Shown here piece by piece: positions 22,900-31,776 of a DNA stretch of 36,504 bases. The stretch covers positions 1 to 36,504 of the forward strand of contig JAUHZO010000025.1 in NCBI GenBank assembly GCA_030425925.1, given 5' to 3'. The position numbers and the translations under genes are program-made. The notes beneath the pieces are model-generated. The model was not told where the DNA came from, did no database searches, and saw only the letters and a program-made list of their open reading frames with translations. The stretch comes from Alphaproteobacteria bacterium (GTDB taxonomy: Bacteria > Pseudomonadota > Alphaproteobacteria > Rhodobacterales > Rhodobacteraceae). Within the stretch, counting starts at the first letter, position 1. Every line of letters starts with the position of its first letter.

Positions 22900-23814
22900 A
22901 TGGCCGACACGTCCGACCTCACCGCCCGCCAGATCCGCCGCATGAAGCGGTTCGACAACCCGTGGCGCAATCCGAAACTGATGTGGGGTGCAAGCCTGCT
23001 TCTGGGCATCATCGCGCTTGGCCTGCTGGGGCGGCTCTTCTGGAACCTCGATCTGGTCTTCACCGGTTCTGCCCCGCTGAAACTGCCCCCGGTGGGATTC
23101 GAGAACCTGCGCCGTCAGGAAGGCGTATGGGACCATCCGCTGGGCACCGACGGATCGGGCCGGGACATGCTGTCGCTGCTGATCATCGGCGCGCCCAATT
23201 CGCTGATGGTGGGCGTGCTTGCCTCGCTCATCGGGATGAGTGTCGGCATCTTCCTGGGCTTTTCCGCCGGTTTCCTGAAAGGCCGCGTCGACGACGTGAT
23301 CCGGGTGCTTTCGGACGTGATGATCACCATTCCGCCGCTGCTGATCCTTGTGGTGTTCCAGGCCGCCTATGGCGATGTCAGCCTGACCATGATGGCGATC
23401 CTCATCGCCTGTTTCGTCTGGCAATCGCCGACGCGACTGATCCGCGCGCAGGTCCTTTCGATGCGCGAGTCGGGCTATGTCCAGATGGCCCGCCTGTCGG
23501 GCGCGTCGACGTTGCACATCATGTTCCGCGAGATGCTGCCGAACCTGGTGCCCTATCTCTTCGGCTCCTTCATTGCCAACGTGACCACCTCCATCGTCAC
23601 CGCCGTGGGGCTCGAGGTGCTGGGCCTTGGTCCGCAGCGCGTGCCCACACTGGGCCGCGCGATCTACGAGGCGATCAATTCCGGCGCGCTGATCCAGAAC
23701 CTGTGGTGGTGGTGGGGCATCCCGACGATCCTGCTGGCGGTGATGTTCATCGGGCTGCTGCTGATCAATCTGGGCCTCGACGAGGTGTCGAACCCGCGCC
23801 TGCGGAAGTTGTGA
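22900..23814 (+). CDS. ABC transporter permease (Opp/DppC-like)
   Basis: A 304-aa permease starting 3 nt after the DppB-like stop. The N-terminal cytoplasmic part ARQIRRMKRFDNPWRNPKLM, then HPLGTDGSGRDMLSLLIIGA (the DppC hallmark D-x-x-G-R-D), five to six helices and the ESGYVQMARLSGASTLHIMF EAA loop (~190-210) define the family. It forms the channel with the DppB-like subunit. The ATPase gene begins 7 nt downstream. Confidence 0.92.
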   Translation: MADTSDLTARQIRRMKRFDNPWRNPKLMWGASLLLGIIALGLLGRLFWNLDLVFTGSAPLKLPPVGFENLRRQEGVWDHPLGTDGSGRDMLSLLIIGAPNSLMVGVLASLIGMSVGIFLGFSAGFLKGRVDDVIRVLSDVMITIPPLLILVVFQAAYGDVSLTMMAILIACFVWQSPTRLIRAQVLSMRESGYVQMARLSGASTLHIMFREMLPNLVPYLFGSFIANVTTSIVTAVGLEVLGLGPQRVPTLGRAIYEAINSGALIQNLWWWWGIPTILLAVMFIGLLLINLGLDEVSNPRLRKL

Positions 23815-23821
23815 GGCGGCC

Positions 23822-25546
23822 ATGACCATTCTCGACATCAGAAACGTCTCCATAGACTTCCCCACCTCCAGGGGTGTGGTGCACGCGGTCAGCGATTTCT
23901 CGCTCTCGATCCCGCAGGGCCGCCGCATCGGTTTCATCGGCGAGTCGGGCTCGGGCAAGACGACCACGGCGCTGGCCGCCATGCGGATGCTGGCCAGCCC
24001 CGGCTACGTCTCGGCGGGCGAAATCCATCTCCATTCGCTGGGCCGGACCAACGTGCTGGAGATCTCGGACGAGGAAATGCGCCGCGTCCGGCTGAAGAAG
24101 ATCAGCTATATCCCGCAGGGCGCGATGAATTCGCTCAACCCGGTGATGCGGATCGAGAACCAGATCTGGGACGGCATCGTCGCCCATGAAGGCGCGGTGG
24201 AGCAGGCCGAACTGCAGCGCCGGTCACGGGCCGTGCTGGCCTCGGTCGGCTTGCCCGAGCATGTGGGCAGCCTTTACCCGCACGAGCTGTCGGGCGGTAT
24301 GAAGCAGCGGGTCTGCATCGCCATCGGGGTCTGCCTGGAACCGGACCTGATCATCGCCGACGAACCGACATCCGCGCTGGACGTCATCACCCAGCGGCAG
24401 GTCATGCAGACCCTGCGCGACGTGCAGGGCAAGATCGGCGCGGGGCTGATCCTGATCGGGCACGACATGGGGCTGATGGCGCAATCGGTGGATGACCTTG
24501 CCGTGATGAGGCTGGGCAAGCTGGTGGAGTTCGGACCCGTGCGCCAGATCCTCGAAAACCCGCAGCAGGCCTATACCCGCGAGTTGATCTCTTCCGTCCC
24601 GCTGGTGGGCGGCGAAAGCTTCATCCAGAGCACGCCCGAAGTCTTGCGCGGCCCCCCCGGACCGCTCTTGCAGTTCGAGAGCGTCACCAAACGCTACGGC
24701 GCGCTGACCGCCCTGCATCCGCTGAGCTTCACGCTGGATGGCGAGGTGCCCAAGATCATTTCGGTCGTGGGCCAGTCCGGATCGGGCAAGTCGACCATGG
24801 GCAGCCTGATGCTGGGGTTCACCCCGCCCACCGGTGGCCGCGTGCTGTTCAGGGGGCAGGACATCAACCGGCTGTCGGCGGCGGAACAACTGGGCTTTCG
24901 CAAGGATGTCCAGGCGGTGTTCCAGGACCCCTATGCCTGTTTCAACCCGTTCTACCGGGTCGATCACGCGCTGAAATTCCCGTTCAGACGCTTCGGGCTG
25001 GCGCAGTCGCAGGCGCATGTCCAATCCGCCATGGAAGAGGCCTGCCACGCTGTGGGCCTTGACCCCGCACTGGTGCTGCGGCGCTATCCGCACCAGCTTT
25101 CGGGCGGTCAGCGCCAGCGGCTGATCGTGGCGCGGGCGCTGATGCTGTCACCGAAACTGCTGATCGCGGATGAACCGGTGTCGATGGTGGATGCATCCCT
25201 GCGCGCGACGATCCTGAAGAACATCCACGACCTGAAGGACAAGCACGGCATCTCGATCCTCTACATCACGCACGACCTTGCCACCGCCTACCACGTCAGC
25301 GACTTTGTCATGGTTCTCTATCACGGCCATGTGGTCGAGGCCGGCCCGCCCAAAGACGTGATCGGCGCCCCGCAGCACCCCTACACGCGCCTGCTGATCG
25401 ACTCGATCCCCTGGCCCGATGTCAGCCGCGACTGGGGGGCGGCCGAAGATGGCCAGCGCGGGCTGGATGCCCTGTCCGACGCCGATGTGGCCCGCCCCGC
25501 CCTGCGCGGCACCATCCCCGGCTTTGACCTGACGGTTGGTGCATGA
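23822..25546 (+). CDS. Fused dual-ATPase subunit of the Opp/Dpp-type ABC importer
   Basis: A 574-aa protein with two complete nucleotide-binding domains, equivalent to OppD and OppF joined. Domain 1: Walker A GESGSGKTT 40-48, signature LSGGM 156-160, Walker B IIADEPTSALD to 187. Domain 2: Walker A GQSGSGKST 317-325, signature LSGGQ 426-430, LLIADEPVSMVD to 457. The second Walker B has VSMVD in place of TSALD, a common variant in OppF-like halves. The YTRELISSVP and YTRLLIDSIP segments end each half as in oligopeptide-type ATPases. Its stop overlaps the GH38 start (ATGA), coupling transport and glycan cleavage. Confidence 0.93.
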   Translation: MTILDIRNVSIDFPTSRGVVHAVSDFSLSIPQGRRIGFIGESGSGKTTTALAAMRMLASPGYVSAGEIHLHSLGRTNVLEISDEEMRRVRLKKISYIPQGAMNSLNPVMRIENQIWDGIVAHEGAVEQAELQRRSRAVLASVGLPEHVGSLYPHELSGGMKQRVCIAIGVCLEPDLIIADEPTSALDVITQRQVMQTLRDVQGKIGAGLILIGHDMGLMAQSVDDLAVMRLGKLVEFGPVRQILENPQQAYTRELISSVPLVGGESFIQSTPEVLRGPPGPLLQFESVTKRYGALTALHPLSFTLDGEVPKIISVVGQSGSGKSTMGSLMLGFTPPTGGRVLFRGQDINRLSAAEQLGFRKDVQAVFQDPYACFNPFYRVDHALKFPFRRFGLAQSQAHVQSAMEEACHAVGLDPALVLRRYPHQLSGGQRQRLIVARALMLSPKLLIADEPVSMVDASLRATILKNIHDLKDKHGISILYITHDLATAYHVSDFVMVLYHGHVVEAGPPKDVIGAPQHPYTRLLIDSIPWPDVSRDWGAAEDGQRGLDALSDADVARPALRGTIPGFDLTVGA

Positions 25547-28500
25547 CCCACGCATTGAAGTTCACCGCCGAGAAACTGCGCACGCGGCTTGCGCTGATCC
25601 GCGCGCATCGTTTTCCCAGACGGCACATGCTGGACCCGTTCCGCATGCGCATCCTGCCCGACGCGGGCACGCCGCCATCGCTGGACACCCCGACAGAGAG
25701 TTGGGACGAGTTGCCATGGAACAGCTATTGGGGCGGGCCGGATGTGCATTTCCTGCTGCGCACCAGCGTCACCGTGCCAGAGGACTGGACCGGCACCGCG
25801 GCGCTGTATTTCCCCATCGGCACCGATGGCGACATCTTCAACCATCCCGAGGCGCTGCTTTATCTTGACGGGGTGCCTGTCGCCTCGGTCGACCGGCATC
25901 ACCACCTGATCGACCTGTCCCGCGGCGGCACACGCGACGTCGTGCTGCATGGCTGGACCGGGCTTTTCGGCTGGCCGCCCGATCCGGACAGCGCCGAGAA
26001 ACTCTTCATGCCGCCCTGCTGGCTGGTGGAACGCAACCCGTCGCTGGACGCCTGGCTGACGCTGGCCGAGTGCGCACTCGACAGCGTCACCGTGCTGGAG
26101 GACAGCCGCCCCGAGAAACCCGCCCTGCTGAGCGCGCTCGATCACAGCCTGCGCCTGCTGGACACGCGCGATCCCATCGGCCCGGCCCTGCATGCCAGCG
26201 CCGGCGCCGCGCTCGACGCCCTGCGCGACGGGATCGCCCGCGCCGGACCGCCGCTGGACGTCACGCTGCACGGGATCGGGCACGCCCATATGGACATCGC
26301 CTATCTCTGGCCCGTCGCGCAGATCCGGCAGAAGAACGCCCGCACCTGTTCCAACGTGCTGCGGCTGATGGACCGCTTTCCCGACTACCGCTTTTCCCAT
26401 TCCCAGCCGCAGCTCTACGAGATGACGCGGCAGGACTTCCCCGCCATCTTCGAACGCATCCGCGCGCGCGTGGCCGAGGGCCGGTGGGAGGTGATCGGCG
26501 GCATGTGGGTGGAACCCGACGTGAACATCCCCGGGGCCGAGGCGCTGGTGCGCCAGATCCTGCTGGGCCGGACCTATGTCCGCGACACGTTCGGCGATGT
26601 GGAAACGCCGGTGCTCTGGCTGCCCGACACGTTCGGCTTTCCCTGGTCGCTGCCGCAATTGATGAAGCTGTCGGGGCTGGAAAGCTTTGTCACCAACAAG
26701 CTGAACTGGAACCAGTACAACCGCATGCCGTCCTCCACGACATGGTGGCAGGGGATCGACGGCACCCGCGTGCTGGCGCATTTCCTGACCACCCCGCGCG
26801 AGGTCCAGCACCTGCCCTTCCCCACGAACTACAAATCCGACCTGTCGGCACGGGAGGTCGTGGGCACCTGGCGCAATGCCGGCACCCGTGAAACCCTGCG
26901 CGACCTGCCCATCTGCTACGGCTACGGCGATGGCGGGGGTGGACCGACCGAAGACCTGATCCGCCGGGCCGAGGCCTTTGCCGCGATGCCCGGCCTGCCG
27001 CGGATGCAACCCTCGACCGTGCGCGCGGCCATGGCGGCGCTGGCGGCGGGCGGCGACGCCCTGCCCGTCTGGAACGGCGAGCTGTATCTGGAAGGGCATC
27101 GCGGCACGCTGACCTCGCAGGGCTGGATCAAGCGCGCGAACCGACAGGCCGAGGCGCGCCTGCACGAGGTCGAGGCGCTGATGGTCATGGCCGCCCCCGA
27201 AGGCGCGTCCGCGGCGGACCGCGCCACGCTGCAAGAGGCCTGGCGGCTTTTGTGCCTCAACCAGTTCCACGACATCCTGACCGGGACGGCCGTGCCGCAG
27301 GTCTTTGACGATGCGCGCAAGGATCATGCCCGGATCACCGAACTGACAGACGCGCTGCGCGAGGCCGCGCTGGCGCGGCTCGGGCCGGACGAAACGGGCT
27401 GGCAGGTGATCAACACAGCCGCGGCCCCGATCGGCGGCCCGACCGCCTTGCCGCTGCCCGGCCCGGTCATGTCGCCGGAAGGCAGCGCCCTGCCGGTGCA
27501 GGCAACCAAAGGCGGTCTGCTGGTCGATCTGCCGGTCATCCCGCCCTATGGCAGGCTGACGCTGCGGCCCACCCGCGCGCCGGATGCGGACGGCCCGCCG
27601 CTGGCCGGGCAGGACGGGGCCGGGCTCTGGCTGGAAAATGCACAGATCCGGGCCGAGATCGACGGGCGCGGCCGCCTGACCCGCCTTCTGGACAAGCGCG
27701 CCAGGCGCGAGGTGCTGGCCCCGGACGAGACCGGCAACCAGCTCTGGCTCTTCGAAGACCGCCCGCTCAGCTGGGATGCCTGGGACATCGACGCGTTCTT
27801 TGACGAAAAGGGCGAGGAAATGGCGGGGCTGACCGGCATCGACATTGTCGAGACAGGCCCCCTGCGCGGGGCCATCCGCCTGACCCGCGCCTTCGGCAGC
27901 AGCACCTTGCGCCAGACCATCCGCCTGACCCGCGGTTCGGCCCGTCTGGACTTTGTGACCGAGGTGGACTGGCACGAAACCCACACGCTGCTGAAGGTCG
28001 CCTTTCCGGTGTCGGTTCTCAGCCCGCGCGCAACCTATGAAATCCAGTGGGGCGAGATCGAACGCCCGACCCATCGCAACACCTCGTGGGATTTCGCCCG
28101 CTTCGAAGTGCCGGCGCAACGCTGGGCCGATCTTGGCGAGGGCGGCTTTGGTGTGGCCCTGCTGAACGATTGCAAGCACGGCTACGACATCCGCGACAAC
28201 ACCCTGCGCCTGTCGCTGATCAAGTCGGCAACCATGCCCGACCCCGGCGCGGATCAGGGGCGTCACGTCTTTACCTATGCGGTGCTGCCCCATGACGGCA
28301 ACCTGACCACGGTGCGCCAGCAGGCAAGGGCCCTGAACCACCCGCCCACGCTGGCCCCTGCCGCGACGCAGACCACGGTGCCGCCGCTCGTGTCCTGCTC
28401 TGCCGACAACGTGATCCTTGAAACGGCGAAACCGGCCGAGTCCGGCGAGGGATTCGTCGTGCGGCTCTACGAAGCCGGACGCAAGCGCGGCCCGGTGCGG

Positions 28501-28653
28501 CTGGACGTCGCTGTGCCGCTTGCCCGGGTCGTGCGGGTCTCGTTGCTGGAGGACCCGTTGGAGGAGGTGGCGCAAGACGGCGCAGGATTCACCCTGGACC
28601 TGGCCCCCTTCGAGATCGTCAGCGTGCTGTGTGTGCCGCAACCGACCCGGTGA
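25543..28653 (+). CDS. GH38 alpha-mannosidase
   Basis: A 1036-aa glycoside hydrolase whose ATG overlaps the ATPase stop by 4 nt. It has an N-terminal beta-sandwich-like region (~40-190) and a catalytic domain from ~235: GIGHAHMDIAYLWP with zinc pair H249 and D251, IGGMWVEPDVNIPGAEALVR, then LWLPDTFGFPWSLPQ with the nucleophile D362, and the loop CYGYGDGGGGPT. This is followed by the helical bundle and the large C-terminal beta domain (~600-1036), the usual GH38 layout and length. There is no signal peptide, so it acts in the cytoplasm on substrate imported by the adjacent ABC system. GH38 enzymes cleave alpha-mannosides, including glycans and mannosylglycerate derivatives. Confidence 0.93.
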   Translation: MTHALKFTAEKLRTRLALIRAHRFPRRHMLDPFRMRILPDAGTPPSLDTPTESWDELPWNSYWGGPDVHFLLRTSVTVPEDWTGTAALYFPIGTDGDIFNHPEALLYLDGVPVASVDRHHHLIDLSRGGTRDVVLHGWTGLFGWPPDPDSAEKLFMPPCWLVERNPSLDAWLTLAECALDSVTVLEDSRPEKPALLSALDHSLRLLDTRDPIGPALHASAGAALDALRDGIARAGPPLDVTLHGIGHAHMDIAYLWPVAQIRQKNARTCSNVLRLMDRFPDYRFSHSQPQLYEMTRQDFPAIFERIRARVAEGRWEVIGGMWVEPDVNIPGAEALVRQILLGRTYVRDTFGDVETPVLWLPDTFGFPWSLPQLMKLSGLESFVTNKLNWNQYNRMPSSTTWWQGIDGTRVLAHFLTTPREVQHLPFPTNYKSDLSAREVVGTWRNAGTRETLRDLPICYGYGDGGGGPTEDLIRRAEAFAAMPGLPRMQPSTVRAAMAALAAGGDALPVWNGELYLEGHRGTLTSQGWIKRANRQAEARLHEVEALMVMAAPEGASAADRATLQEAWRLLCLNQFHDILTGTAVPQVFDDARKDHARITELTDALREAALARLGPDETGWQVINTAAAPIGGPTALPLPGPVMSPEGSALPVQATKGGLLVDLPVIPPYGRLTLRPTRAPDADGPPLAGQDGAGLWLENAQIRAEIDGRGRLTRLLDKRARREVLAPDETGNQLWLFEDRPLSWDAWDIDAFFDEKGEEMAGLTGIDIVETGPLRGAIRLTRAFGSSTLRQTIRLTRGSARLDFVTEVDWHETHTLLKVAFPVSVLSPRATYEIQWGEIERPTHRNTSWDFARFEVPAQRWADLGEGGFGVALLNDCKHGYDIRDNTLRLSLIKSATMPDPGADQGRHVFTYAVLPHDGNLTTVRQQARALNHPPTLAPAATQTTVPPLVSCSADNVILETAKPAESGEGFVVRLYEAGRKRGPVRLDVAVPLARVVRVSLLEDPLEEVAQDGAGFTLDLAPFEIVSVLCVPQPTR

Positions 28654-28661
28654 CACGCCAC

Positions 28662-28745
28662 GGCAAGGGCATCCCCTCTGTCTCTTGGGGGGCACCAGCC
28701 GACCCTTCGACGCGCCCGGGATCACGCGAGGCAGTTGCCCTTGCC
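28662..28745. terminator. Long-stem inverted repeat after the GH38 gene
   Basis: GGCAAGGGCA (28662-28671) and TGCCCTTGCC (28736-28745) are perfect 10-bp complements, with a 64-nt loop that contains its own CCCC/GGGG hairpin. It starts 9 nt after the GH38 stop and marks the end of the oligosaccharide operon. It may terminate in both directions, facing the pseudogenes on the minus strand. Confidence 0.5.
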
Positions 28746-28770
28746 CGCCTGTTCCTCCCGCAAGCCCCGC

Positions 28771-28918
28771 TCAGACATACGGAATCGTCGCGTCGACCGA
28801 GGCGCGGCCCGTCTGCCGTTCGCGCCACGCACGCAGGGCCGGAAGCCCGCCCAGCCAGTCCCGGTCGGGAAAGCGGAAGACGACTTAGTCGATCAGCGTC
28901 ACCGCGGCGAAATTGGCG
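28771..28918 (-). pseudogene. C-terminal relic of a glutathione S-transferase
   Basis: On the minus strand, ANFAAVTLID, an in-frame TAA, VVFRFPDRDWLGGLPALRAW, RERQTGRASVDATIPYV and TGA reproduce the last ~48 residues of a GST: the F-R-F-P-D-x-D-W, L-P-A-L-x-A-W-x-E-R and A-S-x-x-A-T-x-P elements are characteristic. The TAA replaces what would be a Tyr codon (TAC/TAT) after VTLID. The N-terminal part is gone. Reading upstream, the sequence runs into a truncated SDR gene in another frame. It is a dead fragment and not related by position to the intact GST at 30359-31306. Confidence 0.7.
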
Positions 28919-29369
28919 AGGCGATGGACGAGATGTTGATGATCGCGCCCGATCCCTGCGCCACCATGATCGGCAGGATGTTGCGGCAGGTCAGATAGAT
29001 CGACTTGACTTTGATCGCCATCAGCCGGTCCCATTGCGCCTCGGTCAAGTCTTCGGGGCCACCCGGGTCCATGATGCCGACATTGTTGTCGAGCACGTCG
29101 ATGCGGCCGAATTTCTCCATGCAGAGCCTGACGGCGGCCTCGACCTGGTCGGCTTGTGCCACGTCGCAGACGGTGGTTTCCACCGTGCCGCCTTCGTCGC
29201 GGATGATCTGCGCGGTTTCCTCGACGGCATCGGGGTTGATGTCCAGCGCAAAGACCTTTGCCCCCTCGCGCGCAATGGCGACGGCAGAAGCCTTGCCATT
29301 GTCCCAGCCAGGGCCGATGGCACCCGCGCCAGAGAAGAAAACCACCTTGTCTTTCAATCTGTCGCCCAT
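28899..29369 (-). pseudogene. Truncated short-chain dehydrogenase (SDR)
   Basis: Starting at ATG 29369 (MGDRLKDKVVFFSGAGAIGP), 156 codons encode the Rossmann half of an SDR: GAGAIGPGWDNGKA, DVAQADQVEAA, VLDNNVGIMDPGG and GSGAIINISSIAS with the catalytic-serine strand. The protein stops at ISPR just where the YxxxK active-site segment should follow, so it cannot be catalytic. The break coincides with the beginning of a GST 3' fragment, marking a deletion or recombination joint near 28915. The NNVG replacing NNAG occurs in some SDR groups. Up to the break the frame is clean, so the event looks recent. Confidence 0.8.
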
Positions 29370-29651
29370 GGCCGAACCGTCCTTCCGCGCTGTCCCGTGT
29401 CGCCCGGCCTCGCGCAGCGCGGGGGACGGTGCAAATACGATTGCAGCCTTTGGCCCATAGCTATCGGTTATAGCACGGTCGATACCGGGGTGCGACGGCG
29501 GAAAAGGCAGTCGTAACCTGCTGAAAATACATGTGCGCTGCTGGAGACAGTGCATTCCGCACGCACCATTCCGAATGCAGTATCAAGGAACGCTCTGGCC
29601 GCCCCGGACCAGCGCCCTGCCCTGCCGTGGCAGATACAGCGCGTGCAAGGG
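29370..29651. other. Non-coding gap between two pseudogenes
   Basis: The 282 bp upstream of the SDR fragment and downstream of the LysR remnant are relatively AT-rich around 29455-29580 (TATCGGTTATAGCAC, then GAAAATACATG). This would suit a promoter for the SDR gene. I see no operator palindrome, repeat, RNA gene or supportable reading frame. Confidence 0.4.
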
Positions 29652-30245
29652 TCAGGTCCCCGTCATCTCCGGCGGGTCCTCGGCCCGCCAGATCCCCCGC
29701 GCGATCAGATCGCGGATGACCTCGACCGTGATCCGCTCCGGTTCCCGGCTGGCGATTGTCACCGGTTTGGCCGGGGTGCGCACCAGATAGACGGGCCGTG
29801 TCATCCGCGGCGCGACAATGGGCGCCATGATCACCTCGCCCCGGTCGACAAAGTCGATCGCGGCCGCCGGCGCCAGGATCGTATAGCCCGAGCCGCGCGC
29901 CACCATCGCCTTGATCTGGCTCAGCGCATCCATCTCGGTGGTGACGTTCAGGCGCACGCCCTGGCTGCGCGCATAGCGGTCGATCATGGTTCTGAGCCCG
30001 TGATGCCGGGACGGCAGCACGAGGTCCACATGCGCCAGATCGCCTAGCCGCACCGCCGACCCGACCGCGGACGGAAACGGCCAGTCGTCGGGGGCTGCGA
30101 AAAAGAACAGGTCCTCGGTCATCAGCGCCTGATGCGTCAGGTGGCGCAGGCAGGGGAACCGCTGGAATGGCAGGCCTTTCGAACCCCGGCGGGTGCCGTT
30201 TTGCCCAAGTCCGACGGATGACGGGGACTGCCTTCCGGAACGCAC
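29652..30245 (-). pseudogene. LysR-type regulator missing its DNA-binding half
   Basis: The recognisable part is the C-terminal effector domain: HQALMTEDLFFFAAPDDWPF, HVDLVLPSRHHGLRTMIDRY, LSQIKAMVARGSGYTILAPA, PVYLVRTPAKPVTIASREPE and the final helix. It is the typical second half of a LysR protein (about residues 140-300). The upstream ~35 codons (MRSGRQSPSSVGLGQNGTRR) are unrelated to the family, and the N-terminal winged helix is absent. The next ~110 bp lead directly into the divergent GST operon. LysR genes usually sit divergent from the operon they control, so this may be the lost regulator of the GST-CitF-fumarase operon. Confidence 0.7.
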
Positions 30246-30358
30246 CTCGCAGCTAGACGATTCGCCTACAAGGCTCGGACCGAATCTGTCTTTCCCCGCC
30301 GCCTTGGCGCGGTGCTAGCCTGCCGCAATCCGCCAAGAACCGTGGGAGGAGCCGCGCC

Positions 30359-31306
30359 TTGCCTGACATCATTCTGCATCACTACGACCTGTCCCCCTTC
30401 TTTGAAAAGATCCGCCTGGCCCTGGGCTACAAGGGGCTTGCCTGGACCTCTGTCGTGGTCGACGCCGTGCCCCCGCGCCCGGCGCTGGATGCGCTGACCG
30501 GCGGGTATCGCCGCGTGCCGGTGCTGCAGATGGGCGCGGATATCTGTTGCCATACCGAGGTGATCTTTCGCGCGCTCGAACGGGTCGAACCGACGCCGAC
30601 GCTTTATCCCGCCGGCGAAGGCATCGCCAAGGCGCTGTCGCTGGGCTGGAACCGCGCGACGTGGAAACCCGCCATCGGCGTGCTGGTCACCCATATCGGC
30701 GAACACCTGCCCGAGGAATACCTGCGCGACCGCAAGGAGCATTACCTGGGCTACGACATCTCCAGGGATGCCATGGCACCGATGCTGCCCGCCCATCTGC
30801 AGCAGATGTCGGCGCAGATCGACTGGCTGGCCTCGATGCTGCGCCAGAACGGCGACGACCTGACCGGCCCGGCGCTTGGCGCCGCCGATCTGACCTGCCA
30901 TCATTCCATCCGGCTCTTGCGCGCGAATGCCGGGGCCGAGGCCATCGACGCGCAACTGCACATCGCCCCCGAGGTGGTGGCCTGGATGGACCGCATCGCC
31001 GCCATCGGCCACGGCACCAAGACCGACATGACGCCCGGGGACGCGGTGGCCCTGGCCAAGGCCGCCACGCCCGCCGATCCAGGCCTGGGCGACAACGATC
31101 CCTCGGGCCTGTCCCTGCGCACCACCGTCAGCGTCACACCCAACGACAATGCCCGCGTGCCCGTCACCGGAACGCTGGTCGGCGCGGATGCACAAGAGGT
31201 GGTGATCGCCGTCGAGAACGCCGAGGCGGGCAAGCTGCACGTGCATTTCCCGCGCGCAGGCTTTGACACGCTGGCCGCCGACACAACAGCCCGAACCGCA
31301 GCCTGA
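30359..31306 (+). CDS. Glutathione S-transferase family protein with C-terminal extension
   Basis: A 315-aa protein apparently using TTG 30359 as start: GGGAGGA lies 9-10 nt upstream and the protein begins PDIILHHYDLSPFFEKIRLA exactly where the family does. Residues 2-80 are the thioredoxin-like domain (LSPFFEKIRLALGYKGLAW; RRVPVLQMGADICCHTEVIF), ~95-215 the helical domain, and ~225-315 an extra Ala/Thr-rich, beta-predicted tail (SGLSLRTTVSVTPNDNARVP). This GST group is often annotated as hypothetical and its substrates are unknown. It is the first gene of the operon with the SnoaL-like, CitF-like, hydratase and aldolase genes. The LysR remnant lies just upstream, divergent. Confidence 0.82.
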   Translation: MPDIILHHYDLSPFFEKIRLALGYKGLAWTSVVVDAVPPRPALDALTGGYRRVPVLQMGADICCHTEVIFRALERVEPTPTLYPAGEGIAKALSLGWNRATWKPAIGVLVTHIGEHLPEEYLRDRKEHYLGYDISRDAMAPMLPAHLQQMSAQIDWLASMLRQNGDDLTGPALGAADLTCHHSIRLLRANAGAEAIDAQLHIAPEVVAWMDRIAAIGHGTKTDMTPGDAVALAKAATPADPGLGDNDPSGLSLRTTVSVTPNDNARVPVTGTLVGADAQEVVIAVENAEAGKLHVHFPRAGFDTLAADTTARTAA

Positions 31307-31321
31307 ACAGGAGACATGACG

Positions 31322-31739
31322 ATGACCGACACGCTCGACGCGATGAAGCAGCGCGCCCGCGACTGTTTCAAGGCCTTCGCCACGCAGGACAAGGCCAGGC
31401 TGGAGGCCAACGTGGCCCCCACCTACATCCGGCAGGACACCACCCTGCCCTTCGAGGTCAAGGGCCCCGAAGGCGTGCTGGCCCTGGGCGACGTGCTGCC
31501 GGGCGCGTTCTCGGAGGTCGAACCGGACATCCAGGAGGTGATCGCCGAAGGCGACAAGGTGCTGGTGCACCTGCGCTTTCGCGGCCTGCATTCCGGCCCG
31601 TTCGGCGACTACCCCGCGTCGAACAAGCGCTTTGACGTGATGGTGCTGGATTTTTTTTCGCATGGAAAACGGCCAGATCGCCGAACAATGGCCCGCCATC
31701 GACAATCTGGGTCTGCAGCAGCAGATCGGGATGCTGTAA
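31322..31739 (+). pseudogene. SnoaL-like protein gene with an 8-T frameshift
   Basis: The frame starts MTDTLDAMKQRARDCFKAFA at ATG 31322, with AGGAG 8 nt upstream; ATG 31316 is too close to the ribosome site. It reads as a normal SnoaL-like domain to FDVMVLDFF. There, eight consecutive T (31651-31658) shift it into an unrelated Arg-rich frame ending at 31780. Removing one T restores FRMENGQIAEQWPAIDNLGL then QQQIGML and TAA 31737-31739, the canonical C-terminal strands of the fold (138 aa). The corrected end falls 37 nt before the chosen CitF start. A sequencing or assembly error, a real mutation, or slippage are all possible. I list it as frameshifted rather than certainly dead. Confidence 0.8.
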
Positions 31740-31776
31740 GGCAAGGATGGCGCAAGGGCAGACCGGTGGAGACAAG

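Noticed and set aside
21745-23982. 745-codon minus-strand frame over the two Opp/Dpp-type permeases
   Set aside because: His/Gln/Asp-rich without a recognisable fold; the plus-strand permeases have clear motifs.
25381-28725. 1114-codon open frame antisense to the GH38 gene
   Set aside because: The translation is rich in Arg, Gly, His and Gln with no family motif. It mirrors a strongly conserved gene, and such long shadows are expected at this GC content.
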